Below are positions 43,822 to 51,742 of a DNA stretch of 64,000 nt, piece after piece. A program made the translations under genes and the position numbers. Every line of letters starts with the position of its first letter. The stretch's first letter is position 1. A model generated the notes under the pieces. The model ran no database searches, was not told the DNA's origin, and was given only the letters and a program-made list of their open reading frames with translations. Origin of the DNA: DAHVFK01 sp035310985 (lineage in GTDB: Bacteria > Pseudomonadota > Gammaproteobacteria > Burkholderiales > SG8-39); contig DATGDH010000082.1 in the NCBI GenBank assembly GCA_035310985.1, positions 17,276 through 81,275 of the forward strand. Direction: 5' to 3'.

Positions 43822-44969
43822 CTCGGTTCCCCGAGGCGCAATACGCTGAGCAGGAAGGAAGCCAGCATGATTTCCATGCCGCCGATCATGAGCGCCGTTG
43901 CCGGAATGGTGTCGCGCATCACGACGCGCGGGTCGAGCGCGCCGAAGCCCGTTTCGCGCCAGTGCCAGAACGCGACAGCGCTCCAGACGAAGCCGCTCGC
44001 GGCGGTGATGAGTCCAAGGAGCAACCCCCGTTCGAGGGTCACGATGCGCAGCAGAGACTCGAGCGCCGCCTGCCGCGGCAGCAGCCCTGCGTTCTGCGCC
44101 GAAACGCGCGCAAACAGGGCAAACAGACAAAGTTGCAGCCCAAGCATCGCGGCAGCCGATGCGTACAACATGCTGTGGATGTCCAGTCCCGCAGGGCCGA
44201 TGCGCAGCGGCGAGAAGTACAATGCGACGGTGAGCGCAATGCCGAGCGCGAGCAGCGCGAGCCCCGGGTAGAGGAACAGCCAGCGCGGGCTAAACAGCAG
44301 CAGAAAGCGCAGGTGACGCCAGCCGTCGCGCCAGCTGCGCAGGTGAGGCGCCCGCCCCCCGCGCCCGTCCGGCTGCAGGGTCGTCGGGACTTCCGCGATG
44401 CGCCAGCCGGCGAGCGATGCCTTGACGACCAGCTCGCTCGCGAACTCCATCCCTGGCGTCCTGAGATCTAGGCGGCGCATCGCCTCGCGGTCGAAGCCGC
44501 GCAGCCCGCAATGGAAGTCCCCGACCTTGGCGCGAAACAGCAGCCGTCCGATGAAGCTCAAGACGGGGTTGCCCAGATAGCGGTGCAGCCAGGGCATTGC
44601 GCCGTCGCGGATGCCGCCCTTGAAGCGGTTGCCCACGACCAGGGGATGACCCGCACGCAGCTTCTCGACGAATTCCTCCAGCCGCGAAAAATCGTAGCTG
44701 TCGTCCGCGTCGCCCATGATGACGTAGCGTCCTCGCGCCGCGGCGATGCCCGCGGCGAGCGCCGCGCCGTAGCCGCGCTGCGGCGCCTCGACCACTCTCG
44801 CGCCCGCCGCGCGCGCCAGCTCGCGGGAGCCGTCGTCCGAGCCGTTGTCGGCCACGAGCACCTCGCCCGCGATGCCCGCGCGCTCGAGAAAGCTGCGCGC
44901 CTTGGCGACGCAGGTGCCGACGGTCGCCGCCTCGTTCAGGCAAGGCATCAGCACGGTCAGTTCCATCAT
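43818..44969 (-). CDS. GT2 polyprenyl-phosphate glycosyltransferase with C-terminal helices
   Basis: This 383-aa protein has a GT-A domain (residues 1-225) with LTVLMPCLNEAATVGTCVAKAR, VADNGSDDGS, IMGDADDSYDF (DxD) and FHCGLRGFDREAMRRL. Four hydrophobic helices (about 235-375) follow. It is expected to attach a sugar to undecaprenyl phosphate for the GT-C enzymes encoded after it. AGGAGG lies 5 bases before the ATG at 44969, with a second ATG immediately after. It heads a likely seven-gene unit (43818 down to 35567). Upstream of it lies the terminator of the pilin gene, so its own promoter must lie within about 90 bp. Confidence 0.93.
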   Translation of the reverse strand: MMELTVLMPCLNEAATVGTCVAKARSFLERAGIAGEVLVADNGSDDGSRELARAAGARVVEAPQRGYGAALAAGIAAARGRYVIMGDADDSYDFSRLEEFVEKLRAGHPLVVGNRFKGGIRDGAMPWLHRYLGNPVLSFIGRLLFRAKVGDFHCGLRGFDREAMRRLDLRTPGMEFASELVVKASLAGWRIAEVPTTLQPDGRGGRAPHLRSWRDGWRHLRFLLLFSPRWLFLYPGLALLALGIALTVALYFSPLRIGPAGLDIHSMLYASAAAMLGLQLCLFALFARVSAQNAGLLPRQAALESLLRIVTLERGLLLGLITAASGFVWSAVAFWHWRETGFGALDPRVVMRDTIPATALMIGGMEIMLASFLLSVLRLGEPS

Positions 44970-45006
44970 CCGTTCCTCCTGAGTGCCCCGGCGCCCGGCA
45001 CCCCCC

Positions 45007-45035
45007 AAAAAAAAAGGTACCCCGAAGGGTACCTT
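45007..45035 (-). terminator. Rho-independent terminator of the first pilin gene
   Basis: Read on the minus strand, AAGGTACCC (45027-45035) and GGGTACCTT (45014-45022) form a 9-bp stem with a 4-base TTCG loop, followed by a run of at least seven Ts (45013-45007). It lies 28 bp after the pilin stop at 45063. Confidence 0.93.
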
Positions 45036-45062
45036 GTCGAGTGAACCTACTACGCTAGACAA

Positions 45063-45551
45063 TTACGGTAGTATCGTCGCGCGGCAGGAGCCGGGCAGGT
45101 ATTTGAGCGGCACGGGATTGGTGAGAGCAGGGCCGCATCTCCAGCCCCACAGCTGCTGGCTCTGACCCGCCGTATACGTCGACTTGGTGCTCGCGTCCTG
45201 CATCGGTTGCAGCGCCAGGACCGAGCCGTTGACCACGGAGCTGATGCTCTGCACCGTAGCCTGGACGAGGCCGTTGACGTCGGTAGTCATCCCCGCGATG
45301 TACTTCGTCTGCTGCGACGCGGTCGTGATCTCGCAGCCCCAGCCGTTCGCCACCGGCGCCGGAGTCGGACCGGACTGGTACACCTCGGTGATCGACGTAC
45401 GGCAGGCGCTCAGAGCCAGAATCGCTTCCGACAGCTTCGCCCGGATGGTGTAGTCCTGGTACGCCGGCAGCGCAACCGCGGCCAGAATACCGATGATCGC
45501 CACCACGATCATCAGTTCGATCAGCGTAAAGCCCTTCTGCAGGTGTTTCAT
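45063..45551 (-). CDS. pilA: Type IVa major pilin-like protein (PilA)
   Basis: This 162-aa type IV pilin has a six-residue leader ending in K-G before FTLIELMIVVAIIGILAAVAL, the prepilin peptidase site with Glu at +5. The globular domain holds four cysteines (ACRTS, GWGCE, GWRCG, GSCRA). Most type IVa pilins have only the last pair. A sigma-54 promoter lies 64 bp before the start and a terminator follows the stop, so it is a single-gene unit. It is closely related to the pilin encoded next to it. The ATG at 45551 gives the short leader of type IVa pilins. It would be assembled in the inner membrane by the PilBCD machinery, whose genes are not all in the window. Confidence 0.96.
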   Translation of the reverse strand: MKHLQKGFTLIELMIVVAIIGILAAVALPAYQDYTIRAKLSEAILALSACRTSITEVYQSGPTPAPVANGWGCEITTASQQTKYIAGMTTDVNGLVQATVQSISSVVNGSVLALQPMQDASTKSTYTAGQSQQLWGWRCGPALTNPVPLKYLPGSCRATILP

Positions 45552-45614
45552 TCGGTACTCCTTGTCGCGTTTAAAAGTTTTGGCCAGCAGTGCGGCCTGA
45601 CCTACCTGCCTAGC

Positions 45615-45630
45615 AGCAACCATCGTGCCA
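45615..45630 (-). promoter_or_regulatory. Sigma-54 promoter of the first pilin gene
   Basis: On the minus strand the sequence TGGCACG-N4-TTGCT matches the sigma-54 (-24/-12) consensus at every position, with the -24 GG at 45629-45628 and the -12 GC at 45617-45616. Transcription should start near 45604, giving a leader of about 53 nt. Sigma-54 with PilR control is known for pilA in Pseudomonas and other bacteria. Confidence 0.88.
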
Positions 45631-45779
45631 AGCGCGCAAATCAGGCCAGAGGTGCTAAATGCGTGCAAGAAATCACGCCGGAAGGTGCACTTCGTGCAGA
45701 AGTGCATGGTCGCGAATCGCGTCGAGCGACGCCTCTTGTCCGATCCCCGTCCGTCCATGCCAAATTCGGTCACTTCGTG

Positions 45780-46250
45780 TCACCCGCGGCACGAGGCCGG
45801 AAGGTACTTCAACGGGATCGTAGTGCCGGTCGCGCCGCACCTCCATCCGTAGAGGGACTGGCTCTCGCCGGGGACGAAGAGCGCGTCGGTCGAGGCGTCC
45901 TGCAGCGGCCTCAGCGTCACGAATCGGCCATCGACTGCCGCGCTGATGCTCCGCACGGTGGCCGTCACCACGCCGTTTGCGTCGGTGGTGACAGACGCCA
46001 CGTACTTTGTTCCCTGCGACGCGTTAACCTCGCAGCCCCAGCCGTTCGGTCCCGGTGCATTCAAGGGACCGGAGTAATACACCTCGCTGATCGGCGTGCG
46101 GCACCCGGCCAGGCTGAGCATGACCTCGGACATTTTCGCGCGGATCGTATAGTCCTCGTAGGCGGGCAATCCGATCGCCGCGAGGATGCCGATGATCGCG
46201 ACGACGATCATCAGTTCGATCAGCGTGAACCCTTTTTCCAGCGATCCCAT
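45780..46250 (-). CDS. Second type IVa pilin-like protein
   Basis: This 156-aa pilin paralogue of the adjacent gene has leader MGSLEKG, then FTLIELMIVVAIIGILAAIGL with Glu at +5, and DYTIRAKMSEVMLSLAGCRT as in its neighbour. The same four cysteine positions are kept (GCRTP, GWGCE, GWRCG, ASCRG). An in-frame ATG at 46265 would give an 11-residue leader; the ATG at 46250 with AGGGG upstream fits the family better. A sigma-54 site lies 45 bp upstream. Tandem duplication with divergence of the exposed loop suggests antigenic or functional diversification of the pilus, or one major and one minor subunit. Confidence 0.95.
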   Translation of the reverse strand: MGSLEKGFTLIELMIVVAIIGILAAIGLPAYEDYTIRAKMSEVMLSLAGCRTPISEVYYSGPLNAPGPNGWGCEVNASQGTKYVASVTTDANGVVTATVRSISAAVDGRFVTLRPLQDASTDALFVPGESQSLYGWRCGATGTTIPLKYLPASCRG

Positions 46251-46294
46251 CTCCCATCCCCTCATGCGCCTCAGATCGTGCACGAAAGGACCTC

Positions 46295-46310
46295 TGCAAT
46301 CATCATGCCA
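46295..46310 (-). promoter_or_regulatory. Sigma-54 promoter of the second pilin gene
   Basis: On the minus strand TGGCATG-N4-TTGCA differs from the sigma-54 consensus at one position (T for C in the -24 block). The expected transcription start is near 46284, giving a leader of about 34 nt. Finding the same promoter type before both pilins supports the call. Confidence 0.8.
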
Positions 46311-46418
46311 ACAGGACGTGCTGGTAACGGCGTCGCGAACAGGTAAAAGCTCACGCTGGAAAGCGGTCGACCGCCAATTGCCGTCCAACGTAGCCGCGTT
46401 TCGTCGGTGCAGCCGACG

Positions 46419-48095
46419 CTAGGGCTTGTAGCCGGGGATGCGCGACTCGTCCACGACGTCGATCTGCTCCTTGTCGAGGAACATCTCGGCGTAACGTAGA
46501 TAGATCTTCTTGCGGACGAAGATGTCGAAAAGGTCCGGATCGATGTGGCCGTTCAGCTTGAAGCGACCCAGTATTTCGAGCGATTCGGAGAGCGTCTTGC
46601 CACGCTTGTAGGGACGATCCTTGGCGGTGAGAGCTTCGAAGATGTCCGCGATGCCCATGACGCGCGCCTGCACCGACATCTGCTCGCGCGTCAGGCCCTT
46701 CGGGTAGCCTTTACCGTCCATGCGCTCGTGGTGGCCACCGGCGTATTCGGGAACATTCTTCAGATGCTTCGGCCACGGCAGCGCCTCCAGCATCTTCACG
46801 GTCGCGACGATATGGTGATTGATGATGTGGCGCTCATCCTCGTTCAGCGTGCCCGCGCGTATCGTGAGGTTCTTGAGTTCGTCGCTGGTGAGAAAGCTCG
46901 CTTCGTGTCCTGCGCTGTCGGTCCAGCGGTACTGGGCGATCGACTTGACGCGTGCCATGTCAGCCTCGCGCATCGACTCGCCACCGATGTTGCAGGCTCG
47001 CAAGAATGCGCGATCGTCGTCCAGCTGGCGCACGCGGTCGCGATAGCGAGCCTCCGCGGCCTCTATTTCCTCGCGCCCGGCCGCCCGCGCAGTCAGCTCA
47101 TGACGCTTGCGCAGCAGCTCGATCTCCGCGTCGCGCTTGAGCACCTCGATGCGCGTGTCCAACAGGTGGATGCGATCGAAAATGGTCTCGAGCTTGGTTG
47201 CCTTGTCGACGACGTGGACCGGCGTGGTCACTTTCCCGCAGTCGTGCAGCAGGCCCGCGATTTTGAGCTCATAGCGGTCCTTCGCGGTCATCGCGAAGTC
47301 GCGCAGCGGCCCCTCGGCTGTCTCGTGCGCCGCCTCCGCCAGCATCATGGTGAGCAACGGCACGCGCTGGCAGTGTCCTCCGGTATAGGGCGACTTCTCG
47401 TCGATCGCCGTGTTGATCATGTTGATGAACGATTCGAACAGATCCTCGAGCTGATTGATCAGCATCCGGTTGGTAAGCGCAATCGCCGCCTGCGAGGCAA
47501 GAGACTCGGCGAGCCGCTGGTCAGACGAGGAAAAAGCTGCGATTTCGCCAGTCGCGGGGTCGGTCGCGTTGATAAGCTGAAGGACCCCGATGATCTCGTT
47601 CTCGTGGTTGCGCATCGGCACGGTGAGGAAGGACTTCGAGCGGTAGCCGGTCTTGCTGTCGAAGGCCCTCGTGCCCGAAAAGTCAAAGCCCTCTGCGGCA
47701 TACGCGTCCGCGATGTTGACCGTCTCACCGGTGAGCGCGGCGTACGCGGCCACCATGTTGTGGTTAGGCCTACCGTCGCGGTACAGCTGGATGGGGTAGA
47801 AAGGCACCGCGTTGCCGGTCGTACCGCCCAAGTAGTACTTGAGCGAGCTCGTGCGCATGATTTCGAATCGCAACGTTTTATCGTCGCTCACGCGGTAAAG
47901 CGTCCCCCCATCGGCTCTGGTAATCGACTTGGCCGCGGTAAGAATGGCCTCCAATAGACGATTGATGTCGCGCTCTGCTGAAAGCGAAGCGCCGATGGCG
48001 TTCAGCCGCTCGAGTCGCTGGACGAGGTCGTCCTCGGGCGAGAGCTCGTGCCCGGAGAAATCGAGGATTTGCGTGGTATCGAGGCTGCCGCTCAT
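46419..48095 (-). CDS. GAF domain HD-GYP phosphodiesterase (c-di-GMP)
   Basis: This 558-aa cytosolic protein has an N-terminal GAF domain (about residues 30-195; KTGYRSKSFLTVPMRNHENEIIGVLQLINA) and a C-terminal HD-GYP domain. LLHDCGK provides the HD pair and HHERMDGKGYPKGL the GYP signature, so c-di-GMP hydrolysis is likely. Between them sits an unusual insertion of about 107 residues, partly coiled coil (IEVLKRDAEIELLRKRHELTARAAG). The GAF domain resembles that of the ATPase encoded 19 bp upstream, which suggests both sense the same ligand. It is the last gene before the pilins, read in the same direction as the signalling block, and is separated from the second pilin by 168 bp. Confidence 0.93.
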   Translation of the reverse strand: MSGSLDTTQILDFSGHELSPEDDLVQRLERLNAIGASLSAERDINRLLEAILTAAKSITRADGGTLYRVSDDKTLRFEIMRTSSLKYYLGGTTGNAVPFYPIQLYRDGRPNHNMVAAYAALTGETVNIADAYAAEGFDFSGTRAFDSKTGYRSKSFLTVPMRNHENEIIGVLQLINATDPATGEIAAFSSSDQRLAESLASQAAIALTNRMLINQLEDLFESFINMINTAIDEKSPYTGGHCQRVPLLTMMLAEAAHETAEGPLRDFAMTAKDRYELKIAGLLHDCGKVTTPVHVVDKATKLETIFDRIHLLDTRIEVLKRDAEIELLRKRHELTARAAGREEIEAAEARYRDRVRQLDDDRAFLRACNIGGESMREADMARVKSIAQYRWTDSAGHEASFLTSDELKNLTIRAGTLNEDERHIINHHIVATVKMLEALPWPKHLKNVPEYAGGHHERMDGKGYPKGLTREQMSVQARVMGIADIFEALTAKDRPYKRGKTLSESLEILGRFKLNGHIDPDLFDIFVRKKIYLRYAEMFLDKEQIDVVDESRIPGYKP

Positions 48096-48114
48096 CTGCG
48101 CGAGCGCTTCCCCG

Positions 48115-50481
48115 TCACTTGATGCAGACGGTACGCACTTCCTTGATGTGCGTCAGCCCCATGAGCGTCTTCTCGATGCCGTCCTGCTTGAGCGTGTGCA
48201 TGCCTTCCTCCAGGCAGATCGCAAGCATCTCCGCAACGCGCGCGTGCTCCTGGATCGCCTTCTTCATCCGGTCGCTCGCAATCAGCAGCTCATGCAGTCC
48301 GAGGCGCCCCTTCATTCCACTGCCGCCGCAGGCATCGCAGCCTACTGGCTTGTACAGGGTGAGTTGCCCCTTCTCATTGCCGTAGTTCTTGACCCACTCC
48401 TTGTACACCGATTCCATTGCGCCCCTTGCGTCCTTCTTGAACGCTTCGGTACTCATCAGCTCCTCGCAATACTCATTCAGCAGCGATCTGAGTTCGTTCG
48501 CATCGGGCGTGTAGGCCTGCTTGCACTTGCTGCAGAGGCGCTTGGCGAGGCGCTGCGCAAGAACGCCGAGCAAGGCGTCCGCGAAGTTGAACGGGTCCAT
48601 GCCCATGTCGAGCAGGCGGATGATCGACTCGGGCGCCGAGTTGGTATGCAAGGTGGCGAAAACCAGATGGCCGGTGAGCGAGGCCTCGATGCCGAGCGAG
48701 GTCGTTTCCTTGTCACGCATCTCGCCAACCATGATGATGTCCGGATCCGCGCGCAGGAATGCCTTCATGACGACGGAAAAATCCAGTCCAGCCTTCTTGT
48801 TGACCTGGACCTGGCGCAGGCCCTTCTGCGTGATCTCGACAGGGTCCTCGGCGGTCCAGATCTTGGTGTCGGGGGTATTCAAGTGCCCGAGCACCGAATG
48901 CAGCGTCGTCGTCTTGCCCGAGCCGGTCGGACCGCAGACGAAGAACAAGCCGTAGGGCTTCTCGACCGTCTTCTTGACGTTGTGGTAGTTGCGATCTGTC
49001 AGGCCGAGCTTGTCCATGGGGATCGGCTCGCCGGCCGCCAGGATCCGCATGACGATGTCTTCGACCCCGCCCGCAGTCGGAATCGTGGCAACGCGCAGCT
49101 CGATATCGAGCGGTCCGAACTTCTTGAACTTGATCTTGCCGTCCTGTGGACGCCGCTTCTCGGAGATGTCCAGGTCGCACATGATCTTCAGGCGCGCGAC
49201 GATCGCGTTGCGGTAGCTTGCGGGCACCTCGATGTACGGCCCGAGCGAACCGTCCTTGCGGAAACGCACCTCGGTCTTCGACTTTCCGGGATAGGGCTCG
49301 ATGTGGATATCGGAGGCGCCCTGATGGTATGCGTCGACGATGATCTTGTTCACCAGCTTGACCAGCTCGTTGTCGGCTGCGGCGGACACGTCGTCCGAGG
49401 CGCCCTCGATGTCGACGCTCTCGTCATCCAGCCCGGAGAGCAGGTCGTCGATGTTGCCCATGTCCACGGCTTCTTGGCCGTAGAACTGGGTCACTGTGTC
49501 CTTGAAGTCCTTGAGCGTGGCGACCTTGTAGACGATGCGCGCCTTGGGGAACACGTTCGACGCGATGCGCGAGCTGCGGATGCGCTCCGGATCGAGGCAC
49601 ATCACGACGAGACCATCCTTGGAGTCGTCGATCGGAAGCCACTGGTTCGCTTCGACATACTCGCGCTTTAGGTTCTTGAGCAGGTCCATCGGTTTGACGC
49701 GGTCGGGCTTGAATGCCTCGTAGGGCACGCCGAAGAACCTCGAAAGCGCCTGTCCGATGGCGCTCAGCTTGACCTGGAACTCCTCGACCAGCACGGTCTC
49801 CACGTCGACCGCCTTCTTGCGCGCCTGACGCGACGCGAGATCGAACTCCCCCGCCGATAACACTGCGTCCGCGATGAGATAGTCGTACTTCGTCTTGACG
49901 AGCTGGGGTTTCTGGCGCTGCTTGAAGGCGATCGCCAGCGTCTGCGAAAGCTCGGCTACCCCGTCCTCGGCCAGCGCGCCAAAGGGTATCCCAGCCTTGT
50001 TGTTGATGATCTGAATGACGCCGATCAGGTCGACCGCGCCCTGCTCGACGATCGGCGCGACGAGCATCTGCTTGGTGCGGTAGCCGGTGCGCTTGTCCAC
50101 CTCCTGCAAAAAGCGCAACGTGGGATTGATCGAGCGCAGCTCCGTGTCATCATAAACGTCCTTGACGTTGATGACCTTCTTGGCAAGAGCGGCGTAGCCG
50201 GCGAGAGAGTGCTCGGCGATCGGAAGCTTCAGATCCTTAAAGGAATTCAGTCCGGTCTTGACCTTGGAGACGATCGCCTGCTTGTCCTCGCTCACCGAGT
50301 AGATCGTGAGGCGATCGGCATTGAACAGCGTGCAGATATCGTTGCTGACCTCCAACATGATCTCGTCAATGTTGCTGGTCGCGTGAATCTTGTTGGTGAC
50401 AGCCTGCAGCTGCTTCTGGAACGCCAGACGAGCATTGACGTCCGACTGCGAAGTGGCTTGATGGCTGAGTACAGCGCTCAT
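48115..50481 (-). CDS. GAF-fused GspE/PilB/PilT-type secretion ATPase
   Basis: This 788-aa cytosolic ATPase of the type II/IV secretion superfamily has an extra N-terminal GAF domain (about 20-190; RTGYRTKQMLVAPIVEQGAVDLIGVIQIINN). A GspE_N-like region follows (about 215-330; FQVKLSAIGQALSRFFGVPYEAF). The motor has Walker A GPTGSGKTTT near residue 517, the Asp box, Walker B ADPDIIMVGEMRD and the four-cysteine zinc element CSKCK ... CDACGGSG. PilB or GspE normally energises pilus or pseudopilus assembly. The GAF fusion adds a small-molecule sensor. The start at 50481 has GGAGGAGCGGA upstream. No other pil or gsp gene is adjacent apart from the two pilins. A likely promoter lies 100 bp upstream. 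Confidence 0.94.
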   Translation of the reverse strand: MSAVLSHQATSQSDVNARLAFQKQLQAVTNKIHATSNIDEIMLEVSNDICTLFNADRLTIYSVSEDKQAIVSKVKTGLNSFKDLKLPIAEHSLAGYAALAKKVINVKDVYDDTELRSINPTLRFLQEVDKRTGYRTKQMLVAPIVEQGAVDLIGVIQIINNKAGIPFGALAEDGVAELSQTLAIAFKQRQKPQLVKTKYDYLIADAVLSAGEFDLASRQARKKAVDVETVLVEEFQVKLSAIGQALSRFFGVPYEAFKPDRVKPMDLLKNLKREYVEANQWLPIDDSKDGLVVMCLDPERIRSSRIASNVFPKARIVYKVATLKDFKDTVTQFYGQEAVDMGNIDDLLSGLDDESVDIEGASDDVSAAADNELVKLVNKIIVDAYHQGASDIHIEPYPGKSKTEVRFRKDGSLGPYIEVPASYRNAIVARLKIMCDLDISEKRRPQDGKIKFKKFGPLDIELRVATIPTAGGVEDIVMRILAAGEPIPMDKLGLTDRNYHNVKKTVEKPYGLFFVCGPTGSGKTTTLHSVLGHLNTPDTKIWTAEDPVEITQKGLRQVQVNKKAGLDFSVVMKAFLRADPDIIMVGEMRDKETTSLGIEASLTGHLVFATLHTNSAPESIIRLLDMGMDPFNFADALLGVLAQRLAKRLCSKCKQAYTPDANELRSLLNEYCEELMSTEAFKKDARGAMESVYKEWVKNYGNEKGQLTLYKPVGCDACGGSGMKGRLGLHELLIASDRMKKAIQEHARVAEMLAICLEEGMHTLKQDGIEKTLMGLTHIKEVRTVCIK

Positions 50482-50580
50482 TCCGCTCCTCCGATGGCGG
50501 GTGCGTGCCGCAAACACGCGCGCGCGCCGGACTGGCATCGCCGCCGCGCACCCGCGCCAGGACGACTGGCTAGTAGACCC

Positions 50581-50609
50581 ATCCTAGCGTCTGCGATACG
50601 AACATTCAA
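50581..50609 (-). promoter_or_regulatory. Possible sigma-70 promoter of the ATPase/HD-GYP pair
   Basis: On the minus strand TTGAAT (50609-50604) and TAGGAT (50586-50581) are separated by exactly 17 bp, each matching the consensus at four of six positions. The predicted start near 50574 would leave a leader of about 93 nt before the ATPase gene, in the only large gap of the signalling block. Confidence 0.45.
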
Positions 50610-50655
50610 CCGCAACCCCCCTGATTTTTAACATCCTTTTGCCGTTTTTGGCACT

Positions 50656-51738
50656 TTAGTCCTTCTTTTCCGCCGCCCACAAGCCGCCTTCCAGCAACCA
50701 GACCTTGAAACCGCGCTGGGCGAACAGAAACGCCGCCGCGGCGCTACGCCGGCCGCTCTGGCAATAGACGACGTATTCCTTCGACTTGTCGAGCACCGCG
50801 AACATGTCGCGCACTTCGGACAATGGAACGTTGATCGCACCGGGCAGCTTGTCATACTGGTACTCGGACGGATAGCGCACGTCCAGCCACACGGCGCCGC
50901 GCCGCACGCGGTCGCGCGCCTGCGCGAAATCGACCTTGCGCAGCAACGGCTCGCGCAGCAGCTCGTCGAAGTCCTTCTTTCCGAGTACCAGAAGATCGCA
51001 GTCGGTGAGCGCGACCACGGTGGCGTTGCGCTTGGCCTCCGAAACGAGGGACTCCTCGCCGAACGCGTCCCCGCCGCGCAGTTCGGCGAGCAGGACCTTC
51101 ACACCGCCGATCACGCGTTCGACCTGGCAGCGACCGGCCTCGATCACGTAGTAGCTGGTACCGTCGTCGCCTTCACGTATGATGGCATCGCCGCGCCGCA
51201 CTTTCTTGCGCTCGAAGCGGCGCATGAGCTCGTCGATATGTGCAGGCGGCAGTTGAGCGAAGGCTCCGCCGCGCAAGTTGGCGAGCGAGAACACGCCCGA
51301 GATGAGCCGCGCATCGCTGCGGACCGCGCGCGCCATCGCCGAAGCGTCCTCGCTCTGACCTGCGGCCACCTCGTCCCACGTAGCGAGGATGTCTAGCACC
51401 TCGTCGTCGATCACCAGTAGTTCCACATCCGTGATCGCCTTGGTGCGGGTGAGCGGCGCGTCGCGCCTATTGAGCGCGTGACGCGTGTCCTCCGTCCCAC
51501 CCACGACCACTTGCGTGCCGCCGTTTCGGAACACCAGCAGCAGTTCTCCGCGCAGCAGGAACATCGAGCGACCGGCGGTCGGGTATCCCTGCAGCGGATC
51601 CGCTCCCCGGGCGCCGCGCTCGAGCACTGCCACCTCGGCAAGCTCCATCAGCCGCTCGGGCGACAAAGTGCCGAGCGGCACCAGTCCGGCAAGCTGGTCA
51701 GGGCTGGCTTTGGGGGCGCCTGCCGGAGTGACGCTCAT
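50656..51738 (-). CDS. Double cNMP-binding and rhodanese domain protein
   Basis: This 360-aa cytosolic protein has three parts. Residues 20-130 are a degenerate cNMP-binding barrel. Residues 150-265 are a second cNMP domain, with GGDAFGEESLVSEAKRNATVVAL, whose GE and R-N-A-T cassette keep the phosphate-binding residues. Residues 270-358 are a rhodanese domain with the active loop CQSGRRS. It looks like a cyclic nucleotide-controlled sulfur-transfer or phosphatase-like effector. It starts 4 bp after the phosphodiesterase gene and is last in the six-gene unit that begins with the kinase at 59086. A cAMP reader next to a cAMP writer and eraser makes functional sense. The rhodanese chemistry could link it to sulfur metabolism, but that is speculation. 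Confidence 0.92.
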   Translation of the reverse strand: MSVTPAGAPKASPDQLAGLVPLGTLSPERLMELAEVAVLERGARGADPLQGYPTAGRSMFLLRGELLLVFRNGGTQVVVGGTEDTRHALNRRDAPLTRTKAITDVELLVIDDEVLDILATWDEVAAGQSEDASAMARAVRSDARLISGVFSLANLRGGAFAQLPPAHIDELMRRFERKKVRRGDAIIREGDDGTSYYVIEAGRCQVERVIGGVKVLLAELRGGDAFGEESLVSEAKRNATVVALTDCDLLVLGKKDFDELLREPLLRKVDFAQARDRVRRGAVWLDVRYPSEYQYDKLPGAINVPLSEVRDMFAVLDKSKEYVVYCQSGRRSAAAAFLFAQRGFKVWLLEGGLWAAEKKD

Positions 51739-51742
51739 GCGC

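Noticed and set aside
45007..45015. Poly-A tract as a simple repeat or sequencing artefact
   Set aside because: It is the T run of a minus-strand terminator with a perfect 9-bp stem.
50636..50655. Hairpin with TGCC/GGCA after the cNMP-rhodanese gene as a terminator
   Set aside because: The stem is only 4 bp and is not followed by a T run on the minus strand.
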